Position numbers and translations under genes: made by a program
Shown here: positions 1-6,184 of the stretch, piece after piece
Numbering within the stretch: position 1 is the stretch's first letter
Layout of the letters: each line of letters begins with the position of its first letter
Notes under the pieces: model-generated
What the model was told of the DNA's origin: nothing
Seen by the model: the letters and a program-made list of their open reading frames with translations, nothing else
Databases searched by the model: none
Source of the DNA: Candidatus Troglogloeales bacterium
Lineage (GTDB): Bacteria > Nitrospirota > Nitrospiria > SBBL01 > SBBT01
Assembly (NCBI GenBank): GCA_005239595.1
Contig: SBBT01000038.1
Span: forward strand, 1-9,253
DNA: 9,253 nucleotides
Direction of reading: 5' to 3'

Positions 1-11
1 GTGTGTACACA

Positions 12-50
12 TTACCCTGACATTTTGTTCTTGCCGTGACATTCCAAGCA
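12..50 (-). other. In-frame heme motif after the stop of the diheme cytochrome gene
   Basis: Directly after the TAG (51-53) of the diheme cytochrome gene, the same reading frame continues as CLECHGKNKMSG and ends at TAA (12-14). It contains a perfect CxxCH heme-attachment motif. A CxxCH by chance in a dozen codons is very unlikely, so this looks like the C-terminal tail of a once longer triheme protein, cut off by a nonsense change or a sequencing error. Stop-codon readthrough is possible in principle, but nothing in the sequence supports it. Confidence 0.55.
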
Positions 51-920
51 CTACCTTTCGCTGAGCGAGAGGATATAATGGACCAGGTCCCAGGCGGATG
101 ACTCTTGCCCTCGGAAGGCATCGCCAAAGCCGGGCATGGGGGTCCCATCCAGGCCGGTCATAATCGTACGATAGATATTTTCATGCGATACGCCGTTTCC
201 AAAGGTTTCCGGTCGGGTCAGATCAGACGGCATAATCGGGAGATTCCGTTTGTCCATGAGCATCTCTCCCGTCCCCTTTCCGTTGTCTCCATGGCAGGCA
301 TTGCATCCCATATTGAGATAGAGAATCTTTCCCCTCTGCACGCTCTCGATGGAGTAGGTGTATGGCCCGACATGCTCAACATAGGGGATGGTCGTTTCAG
401 TGGGCAGATCCCGTTGGATAAAGGCCTCTTTCAGGTACAGGGCTACCTGACGAAGACCCGTCTCTCCCAGATTGCGAAACGACGGCATGATTCCGGGAAT
501 CCCCTCGCGAACTGTCCGAATGAGATCGGATAGCATCGGAAGTTGGCCTGATTCGGTTGACCGGAATTTAAAGATGCCCGCTGTAAAATCATTGGGACGA
601 GGGTGGGAGTAGGGGCCAATAAAGATGGATGCCCCGCCATCCCCTTTCCCCTTTGCACCGTGACAATAGATGCAACTCATGGAATAGATTTGTTTCCCCA
701 TCTGGAGATCCACCGTATCCTTCTTTTCAACAGAATCCTTTTTGGTAGACATCGCGTGGTCATGACCCTGTTGGGCGAGAGATTCTGCTGCGGGGACGGC
801 GCCAATCCAGAGGGCTGCCATGAGGATCACAACCGTTTTAGACAAGAAGGAGTTCTTTCTTGTTTTGCGTCTGTCATTCCCCCTTAAAAAAGGGGGCCAA
901 GGGGGATGTCGTTCATTCAT
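51..920 (-). CDS. Periplasmic diheme cytochrome c (Cyc1-like position)
   Basis: This 289-residue protein is a predicted soluble periplasmic electron carrier. It has a basic N-region, a hydrophobic signal segment at about residues 29-44 and a likely cleavage after SLA49. Two class I cytochrome c domains follow. Heme sites are CIYCH (83-87) and CNACH (206-210), and plausible distal Met ligands are M145 in MPSF and M262 in MPGF. The ATG at 920 is preceded by AGGAAA about six bases away and starts only eight bases after the stop of the porin-cytochrome gene, so the two are probably co-transcribed and the carrier likely exchanges electrons with that protein. Residues 5-15 are encoded by a palindromic repeat, which gives an unusually long N-region. 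The TAG stop is followed in frame by another CxxCH, so the present C-terminus may be a truncation. The family is clear; the redox partner is inferred. Confidence 0.93.
   Translation of the reverse strand: MNERHPPWPPFLRGNDRRKTRKNSFLSKTVVILMAALWIGAVPAAESLAQQGHDHAMSTKKDSVEKKDTVDLQMGKQIYSMSCIYCHGAKGKGDGGASIFIGPYSHPRPNDFTAGIFKFRSTESGQLPMLSDLIRTVREGIPGIMPSFRNLGETGLRQVALYLKEAFIQRDLPTETTIPYVEHVGPYTYSIESVQRGKILYLNMGCNACHGDNGKGTGEMLMDKRNLPIMPSDLTRPETFGNGVSHENIYRTIMTGLDGTPMPGFGDAFRGQESSAWDLVHYILSLSER
876..907. repeat. Palindromic C/G-rich repeat inside the cytochrome signal-peptide codons
   Basis: CCCCCTT (879-885) and AAGGGGG (890-896) form a 7-bp stem around an AAAA loop, followed by CCAAGGGGGA. On the coding strand it supplies codons for PPWPPFLRGN near the start of the cytochrome. 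Hairpins of this type recur as dispersed repeats in many environmental bacterial genomes (recalled, not searched). It keeps the frame and lies just after the start codon. Confidence 0.6.
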
Positions 921-928
921 TCCATTTC

Positions 929-2365
929 CTAAAAATCGAAATCGAGGCCCAGGGCAACGAGATTCTTAAAGTTCCGCAGGGGGTTTTTGCTCGCCTCATC
1001 CATATTATAACTCTCCCGCATATAGAACGAGAAATTATCCCGAAGGTAGTATCGCGCCTGGGCGGTGATCACCTCGCCGTTTGCCTTTTCCGAGACCAGA
1101 CCGCCACTCTTTAGCCGGTCGTAACGAAGCGAGAGCAATGTCTGATCGGTTACTAAATAGTCCCCTTCGATCGTCAACCCTTCTGCCTCCTTTTCAAAAA
1201 TCCCTGCCTGATTCTCCGGTAGTCCCTTTAACCGATCCCAGATAAAGGCGCCGTAGAGATCCAGAAGGCGATACTTGATGTTTCCGGCAACGCCAGAGCG
1301 CAACCAGTCCACCGGGGTTGCCGGGTTGTTCGTATTGATCGAAACGCTCGCCGTGTCAAAGCCGCGATAAAAGAGACCGGATACGCTTCCAGAGAAATAC
1401 TCCGTACCGCCAAAATTGACCCGTCCCATCAGGTAGGGATCTTTTTTTGTATCGGGATCGGTCGGGCCTGCGGCCAGCCCCTGCATCACTCCGGCCTGAA
1501 CCAGAAACGGACCGATCATCATATGGGTGTCGATCCCAAGAGCACCCGTGGTGTTGTATAGAACCGACTGCGTCACCTCTACCGATTTGCCTTCCGCCGT
1601 CATCACGCCGAAAAATTTGGAGGCAAAGGCATAGGGGGTAAGGCCAAACCGCTCCATAGTTCCTGGGTTAGAATCAACGCGCCCCGGTAGATTCGAGATA
1701 ATTTGCCGATTGGTCGGATAGGAGAAGTTCGTGGAAGGATCGATCTTTCCCACCATCATCATCGGCCCATGAATCATGGAGCCCGAATCGTGCCGCATGT
1801 GGGCATGTCCCCCCGGCATACCTGAAGACGCAAAGAGACTCGGAAGATTAAACATGAAGAAAAATTCCTTTCCCAGGCCAAACCGCGACCCCGCTTCAAA
1901 CTTATTATTTTTAATCCCATCGATCGCAATGGCCTCGTGTTCAAGCTCAAAAAAGTAGGCGATCCCGTCCGTGAAAGTGCCGGCCAAATAAAGCGAAATA
2001 TCCTGTGGCAGGACAATAGAGGCCTCTGCTTTTTCTCCCCCCGAATACGACCGAATCAGATCACCAGTGGTTCGGACCGAAAAGATGTTCAGCAGATTGG
2101 TCTCGGACATCACACGACCGATCCGTTGTTTTTCCTTAATCTCACCCTCCTGGACCATTGGAATCTGGAATCCGGCCATATGGAACGCCTCCCCAAACGC
2201 ATTCAGGCGGGGCGGTTTGGTGTGGCAACTGGTACAGGAAAGGTTATGCTTTCGGGCAAAGGCCGGAATCGCGAACGCGGAAGAGGGAATAAAGAGAGGT
2301 GAGAGGATCCCCAGAGAGAGCAGAAGAATCGCTAAGAGGGGGGTATTTTTTTCTCTTTGATGCAT
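929..2365 (-). CDS. Cyc2-like fused monoheme cytochrome-porin, outer membrane
   Basis: This 478-residue protein has a signal peptide ending at AFA32. Immediately after comes PAFARKHNLSCTSCH (34-48), with one CxxCH (44-48), then PPRLNAFGEAF (51-61). The remainder shows alternating polar and hydrophobic strands and ends in FDF with a terminal Phe, as outer-membrane beta-barrels do. A short N-terminal heme domain with a PAFAR lead-in and an LNxFG motif, fused to a barrel of about 400 residues, is the architecture of Cyc2, the outer-membrane cytochrome that takes electrons from Fe(II). Residues 183-204 are rich in Met and His and may face the outside as a metal-binding loop. The start ATG at 2365 has AAAGG seven bases upstream and a stronger AAGGAGG about 22 bases upstream. 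Downstream lies the diheme cytochrome gene. Related heme-barrel proteins of unknown function also exist in nitrifiers, so iron or manganese oxidation is inferred only. Confidence 0.75.
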   Translation of the reverse strand: MHQREKNTPLLAILLLSLGILSPLFIPSSAFAIPAFARKHNLSCTSCHTKPPRLNAFGEAFHMAGFQIPMVQEGEIKEKQRIGRVMSETNLLNIFSVRTTGDLIRSYSGGEKAEASIVLPQDISLYLAGTFTDGIAYFFELEHEAIAIDGIKNNKFEAGSRFGLGKEFFFMFNLPSLFASSGMPGGHAHMRHDSGSMIHGPMMMVGKIDPSTNFSYPTNRQIISNLPGRVDSNPGTMERFGLTPYAFASKFFGVMTAEGKSVEVTQSVLYNTTGALGIDTHMMIGPFLVQAGVMQGLAAGPTDPDTKKDPYLMGRVNFGGTEYFSGSVSGLFYRGFDTASVSINTNNPATPVDWLRSGVAGNIKYRLLDLYGAFIWDRLKGLPENQAGIFEKEAEGLTIEGDYLVTDQTLLSLRYDRLKSGGLVSEKANGEVITAQARYYLRDNFSFYMRESYNMDEASKNPLRNFKNLVALGLDFDF

Positions 2366-2401
2366 ACGGATACCTTTGCTGTTGTATCCTCCTTTTTATG
2401 A

Positions 2402-2440
2402 CCGTACGGGATTGTATATGCTCTTATCCCCTCTTTTCAA
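2402..2440 (-). promoter_or_regulatory. Candidate sigma-70-type promoter of the cytochrome operon
   Basis: On the minus strand, TTGAAA (2435-2440) is separated by 16 bases from TATACA (2413-2418), a good -35/-10 pair. Transcription would begin near 2406, inside the perfect palindrome CCGTACGG (2402-2409), which could be an operator. The resulting leader of about 40 bases contains the AAGGAGG box before the Cyc2-like start. Confidence 0.45.
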
Positions 2441-2526
2441 TGACGTGAATGATCTTCTCCTGATGGGTTTCTGCGGCTTTGGAGCGCAGGTCAGAATCCC
2501 TTTGTGTTTTCTCCTATCACTCGGAT

Positions 2527-2538
2527 TATAATGAATAT
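2527..2538 (+). promoter_or_regulatory. Possible -10 box giving a leaderless GlcDF-type mRNA
   Basis: A consensus TATAAT (2527-2532) lies seven bases before the preferred ATG (2539), so a transcript starting at the usual distance would begin on the A of the start codon. No Shine-Dalgarno sequence precedes this ATG. No convincing -35 is visible; TTTGTG at 2501-2506 is weak and 20 bases away. A chance TATAAT is possible. Confidence 0.3.
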
Positions 2539-5274
2539 ATGTCCTTTCATGTAAATGATTTAGAACAGGTTCTAGGTCCTCGAAAAGTTTTATCTGATTC
2601 TCCCGCCATTACAGCCTATTCGATTGATGCCAGCATCTATAAGGTTCCTCCCCTGGCCGTTGCCATCATCGAATCATCCGATGATCTGGCCGTAGTACTT
2701 TCGTACGCCCGGAAAGAGGGAATACCGCTCACGGCCCGAAGTGGCGGAACCAATGTCACGGGCAACGCCATTGGAGAAGGAATTATCCTCGAGTTCTCCC
2801 GCTTAAATAAAATCCTGGAAGTCCATGAGCAGGAGAGATGGGCACGGGTTGAACCGGGGATTGTCTATGCAGAGTTAAATCGGGCTTTGGCAAAAAAAGG
2901 GCTGATGTTCGCGCCGGATCCCTCCAGCGGGGATATGTGCAAGCTGGGTGGGATGTTGGGAAACAACGCGGCCGGGCCTCACACGTTAAAATATGGGGCA
3001 ACCAAAGAGAACGTCACGGAAATAGAGGTCTTGCTTCATAATGGAAACTGGGTTACCGCAAAAGAATATCGTTTGGAATATCCGGACTTTAAATCGCTTT
3101 TAGAAAAAAACCGGTTTATTGAAGAATGGATCCGCCTTATTTGGGAAAATAAAGAGCTGATTCTATCGAAGAAAAAGACGGTCTCTAAAAACGCATCCGG
3201 ATATAACCTTTTTGCCATCGCGGATGGATTGGCAGAGGGTAAATTGCCGCTTCATCAGCTTTTTATCGGAAGCGAGGGGACATTGGGGTTGATCCGAGAA
3301 GCGAAGATTAAGCTTGTCCCCCGGCCCACCGCTATAGCGACAGGGCTTATTTATTTTAATCGGTTATCCGATATTGGCCCCGCGGTAAACGATATTCTTC
3401 CCCTCTCGCCTTCTGCTTTAGAAATGATGGATCGCAATTCGCTTGTCCTGGTCAGTCGGCAGGGGATTGCTATTCCGAAAGAGGCCCATGCGATGCTTCT
3501 GGTAGAGTTTGATGATGCCTTGGCGAAGTTCCGGATGGAAGAAACAAGACGAAAGATGGACCGCTACGGATTAACCGTCCCGATGATCATTGGGTTTGGA
3601 GAGGAGAACCAGACAAAGCTTTGGCAGGTGCGAAAGGCGATGTACCCCACGCTGTATCAGTACGATCTTAAAAAGAAGCCCGTCAACTTTGCAGACGATG
3701 TGGTGATCGCCGCCGATCGGATTCCCCAATTGATTTCCTATTTGGATCGGCTTTTTATTGATCAAGGGGTGCCGGTTGCGATCTACGGGCATATCGGGAA
3801 CGGCAATGCCCATATCAATCCGCTGTTGAATCTTTCTGATAGTCACGATTTTGAGAAGATGGTTTTTCTTTACCAGAAGATTCATGAAACGGTGATTGCT
3901 GATTTTGGCGGCTCGATTTGCGGGGAACATGGCGATGGCCGTGTCCGGGCAGAGCTTTTACCTAAACTCTACGGATCGGAGCTGTACGGCCTGTTTAAAA
4001 AGACCAAGGAGCTGTTTGATCCTGATCGGATTTTAAATCCCGGGGTGAAGATTTCGGATGTTCCTTTTACGGCCCGAATCGATTTTGAACGGTTATCCAA
4101 ACAATGCGCGACCTGTGGCAAGTGCAATTCGGTTTGCCCTGTTTATGATGTCGTGGGAGAGGAGTCCAACGCGGCGCGCGGCTGGTTTCATGTGGTGACC
4201 GATCCGAACTACTCTTATGAGAAATCGTCCCGCGTGGTGGAGGCCTGCATCAACTGCAAATCGTGCCGTGTGGTTTGTCCCGCGGGGATTGATGTCTCCG
4301 AATGGGTCTTAAAGAAGCGCGAGGAGCATCCCAACCGGGTTGCCGGAGGTGTTTTTTCCCTGCAACATGACCGTCCTGCCTTATTCGAACGGATGCTGAA
4401 ATTCGCAGGCGTAACCCAGCCGATCTGGGATAATAAAATCGGTCGTATCGCCATCGACTATCTGACCCGTCCCTTTTTGAAGGGGTTAGCGCCTACCGCG
4501 CGAATACCGTCAAATATGATTCTGCCGCGTCTGGCAAAGAAGCATCTTCGAGAGCGCTATCCGAATTTAATAAAGGCCAGAAGTAACACGGCCTATTTCC
4601 ATGGCTGCGCGGCCAACTATTTTGACGACGGCGTGGGAGATGCCGTGATTAACGCTTTAAAAAAGATCGGCGTGACACCGGCTCTTCCCCCACAGCGTTG
4701 TTCAGGAGTCCCCATACAAACGTATGGTCATATGGATCGGGTTCGGGAGAATGCAAAGTTTAATATCGACTCCTTAGATCATTTTGATCACATTGTGACC
4801 GGTTGCGCCTCGTGCACCTTTATGCTGAAGGACTATCCTGCGATTCTGACAGGCGGGGTCTATCATGAAAAGGCTAAAAGCGTTGCCAAAAAGGTAGCCC
4901 ATATTTCAGAGTGGGTGGCAAAAGAAAACCATTTTGTGATTCCGCCATCGAAGGGGAAAAAGATCAAGGTGACTTACCATTCTTCTTGTCACTTGAGGGC
5001 GGCGGGGGTAGGGAGTGCGCCTCGAGAGTTGTTGCGTAAAATGACGAATCTTGAATATGTCGAAATGCCGGATGCCGATCGTTGTGCCGGAGGCGCGGGA
5101 ACCTTTTGCATTAAAAATCCGGAGATGTCCCGCGCGATTTTTGAAAGAAAGCGAAAGGGGATCGAAGCGAGCGGTGCCCATATCGTGGCAACCTCCTGTC
5201 CCGCCTGCATGATTCAGTTGAAGGACGGGCTAAAAGGAAAAGTCATCGTTAAACATATTGCCGAGCTGCTGTAA
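2539..5274 (+). CDS. FAD-linked oxidase / Fe-S (CCG-domain) fusion, GlcD-GlcF type D-2-hydroxyacid dehydrogenase
   Basis: This 911-residue protein probably oxidises a D-2-hydroxyacid such as D-lactate or glycolate and passes electrons through Fe-S clusters to the quinone or cytochrome pool. An N-terminal FAD-binding PCMH domain carries the RSGGTN signature (67-72). A FAD-oxidase C domain follows with H418/H425 and E463-H464, matching the metal-binding and catalytic histidines of D-2-hydroxyglutarate dehydrogenase relatives. Two 4Fe-4S motifs are at C523, C526, C529, C533 and C570, C573, C576, C580. Two CCG domains follow: C690, C721, C756, C759 and C817, C849, C887, C890. It equals GlcD and GlcF in one chain, at the normal length for such fusions. 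I chose ATG 2539 because homology to family N-termini begins there; an in-frame TTG at 2479 would add 20 unconvincing residues. It is divergent from the cytochrome operon. The exact substrate cannot be read from the sequence. Confidence 0.95.
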   Translation: MSFHVNDLEQVLGPRKVLSDSPAITAYSIDASIYKVPPLAVAIIESSDDLAVVLSYARKEGIPLTARSGGTNVTGNAIGEGIILEFSRLNKILEVHEQERWARVEPGIVYAELNRALAKKGLMFAPDPSSGDMCKLGGMLGNNAAGPHTLKYGATKENVTEIEVLLHNGNWVTAKEYRLEYPDFKSLLEKNRFIEEWIRLIWENKELILSKKKTVSKNASGYNLFAIADGLAEGKLPLHQLFIGSEGTLGLIREAKIKLVPRPTAIATGLIYFNRLSDIGPAVNDILPLSPSALEMMDRNSLVLVSRQGIAIPKEAHAMLLVEFDDALAKFRMEETRRKMDRYGLTVPMIIGFGEENQTKLWQVRKAMYPTLYQYDLKKKPVNFADDVVIAADRIPQLISYLDRLFIDQGVPVAIYGHIGNGNAHINPLLNLSDSHDFEKMVFLYQKIHETVIADFGGSICGEHGDGRVRAELLPKLYGSELYGLFKKTKELFDPDRILNPGVKISDVPFTARIDFERLSKQCATCGKCNSVCPVYDVVGEESNAARGWFHVVTDPNYSYEKSSRVVEACINCKSCRVVCPAGIDVSEWVLKKREEHPNRVAGGVFSLQHDRPALFERMLKFAGVTQPIWDNKIGRIAIDYLTRPFLKGLAPTARIPSNMILPRLAKKHLRERYPNLIKARSNTAYFHGCAANYFDDGVGDAVINALKKIGVTPALPPQRCSGVPIQTYGHMDRVRENAKFNIDSLDHFDHIVTGCASCTFMLKDYPAILTGGVYHEKAKSVAKKVAHISEWVAKENHFVIPPSKGKKIKVTYHSSCHLRAAGVGSAPRELLRKMTNLEYVEMPDADRCAGGAGTFCIKNPEMSRAIFERKRKGIEASGAHIVATSCPACMIQLKDGLKGKVIVKHIAELL

Positions 5275-5302
5275 AAACGCACCCCCTCTTTCTCGCCTTG
5301 CC

Positions 5303-5359
5303 CTAAAAAACACAAAACTCGGCCAAATCAATCCCGTAATAATTTTGAGGCTTGTTCAT
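5303..5359 (-). pseudogene. 18-codon ORF, possible IS110-type transposase N-terminal remnant
   Basis: On the minus strand, ATG at 5359 follows an AAGGGA box at fair spacing and encodes MNKPQNYYGIDLAEFCVF before TAG. The MNKP..YYGIDLA pattern resembles the first residues of IS110-family transposases, where the Asp of GID begins the DEDD catalytic set. Only 18 residues remain and no insertion-sequence ends are visible. The match is from memory and short, so chance is a real alternative. Confidence 0.2.
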
Positions 5360-5441
5360 TTTATCATCCCTTCTTTCTGGAGAAACGATTTACCAAAACC
5401 ATACCCCAACCAGTAAGAGCGGATATTTTAATACTACCAAC

Positions 5442-5461
5442 AGCCGGATAGAGCCGGATAG
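5442..5461. repeat. Two tandem copies of AGCCGGATAG
   Basis: AGCCGGATAG occurs twice back to back (5442-5451 and 5452-5461), followed by AGA that would begin a third copy. It lies upstream of the methylase genes. It may be a slippage product or a pair of direct binding sites one helical turn apart. Confidence 0.6.
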
Positions 5462-5505
5462 AGACTTTCTAGACTTGTGGCCCCGAGAAGGGCTATATTC
5501 CAGTC

Positions 5506-5514
5506 TGATAATAT
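5506..5514 (+). promoter_or_regulatory. Possible extended -10 promoter of the methylase cassette
   Basis: TG-A-TAATAT (5506-5514) fits an extended -10 element and would start transcription near 5521, ten bases before the GTG start of methylase A. No good -35 is visible, which extended -10 promoters can tolerate. Confidence 0.25.
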
Positions 5515-5530
5515 TAAATGATTCGGGTTA

Positions 5531-6184
5531 GTGAAAAAGCAGGTTATTTCAAAAAAGAGGATTGCCGATCATGGGGAGGTGTTTACCTGCAAACGCGAGG
5601 TCAATGCCATGCTCGATCTGGTCAAACAGGAAACCGAGCGGATCGAATCGCGGTTTCTGGAGCCTGCTTGCGGGACAGGCAACTTCCTGACGGAAATCCT
5701 GGAGCGGAAACTGCGAGTCGTTGAAGCCCACTACGGCAAGTCCCAACTGGACTACGAACAATATGCCATCCTCGCCGTATCCTCGATCTACGGCATTGAT
5801 ATTCTCGAAGATAATGTCCAACAATGTCGACATCGCCTATTTGGCGTTTTTGAGTGGAGCTACACGAGCCGGTTTAAGAACAAAGCTAAGAACAGATGCC
5901 GTGAAGCCGTCCGGTTCATTCTGGAGCGCAATATCATCTGGGGCGACGCCCTGACACTCAAGACGGTTGGTGAGAAGCCGAAATACATTGTGTTCTCGGA
6001 GTGGTCGCCGGTCAACGGCAGTATGCTCAAACGGCGCGATTTCACCTTCCATGAGTTGCTTACGCACGAAGGGATGAAGGCATTGCCGCTCTTCTCCGAC
6101 CTCGGCGAAGACGTATTCATCCCCACGCCGGAGAAGAGATATCCGCCGATTCACTTCATGGAGGTTGCTGATGTTGACAGGTAG
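5531..6184 (+). CDS. Class I SAM-dependent DNA methylase, first gene of an Eco57I-like R-M cassette
   Basis: This 217-residue protein resembles the first of two adenine-methylase genes found in Eco57I/type III-like restriction-modification cassettes. GEVFT (15-19) is the N-terminal motif seen in such methylases. EPACGTGNF (44-52) is motif I, which binds S-adenosylmethionine, and YGIDI (87-91) supplies the motif II acid D90. There is no NPPY motif IV; FSEWSPVNG (155-163) stands where family members also lack it, so catalysis probably depends on the next gene. Start GTG 5531 is chosen because an in-frame TGA lies at 5519-5521 and the family N-terminus (SKKRIADHGE) begins here; no clear ribosome-binding site is seen. 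Its end overlaps methylase B by 14 bases. The frame is fully open, but with its partner broken it is probably non-functional. Confidence 0.75.
   Translation: MKKQVISKKRIADHGEVFTCKREVNAMLDLVKQETERIESRFLEPACGTGNFLTEILERKLRVVEAHYGKSQLDYEQYAILAVSSIYGIDILEDNVQQCRHRLFGVFEWSYTSRFKNKAKNRCREAVRFILERNIIWGDALTLKTVGEKPKYIVFSEWSPVNGSMLKRRDFTFHELLTHEGMKALPLFSDLGEDVFIPTPEKRYPPIHFMEVADVDR
6160..6164 (+). promoter_or_regulatory. Ribosome-binding site deciding the methylase B start
   Basis: GGAGG at 6160-6164 lies six bases before ATG 6171, inside the last codons of methylase A. It favours ATG 6171 over the in-frame TTG at 6165 and implies translational coupling of the two genes. Confidence 0.65.

Larger units (their letters stand above)
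5275..5517. other. Intergenic gap between dehydrogenase and defense remnant
   Basis: No full gene is visible on either strand in these roughly 240 bases. The gap holds an 18-codon minus-strand ORF (5303-5359), a tandem decamer (5442-5461) and a possible extended -10 (5506-5514). No strong hairpin-plus-T-run terminator follows the dehydrogenase stop codon. The gap is the boundary between metabolic genes and the restriction-modification remnant. Confidence 0.6.

Noticed and set aside
51..53. TAG as a pyrrolysine codon in the cytochrome
   Set aside because: No pyrrolysine machinery is seen and other genes here use TAG as a normal stop; truncation or sequence error is simpler.
105..887. Plus-strand open frames opposite the diheme cytochrome gene
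   Set aside because: They are antisense to a clear CxxCH cytochrome, and their translations show no family features.
2479..2538. TTG start adding 20 residues to the GlcDF-type protein
   Set aside because: No ribosome-binding site is present, and the added residues do not match family N-termini, which begin at the ATG at 2539.
5275..5330. Rho-independent terminator after the dehydrogenase
   Set aside because: No stable hairpin with a following T run could be found on the plus strand.
5518..5724. ATG-initiated frame overlapping methylase A
   Set aside because: It is out of frame with the methylase motifs; it would encode a 68-residue protein without recognisable features.
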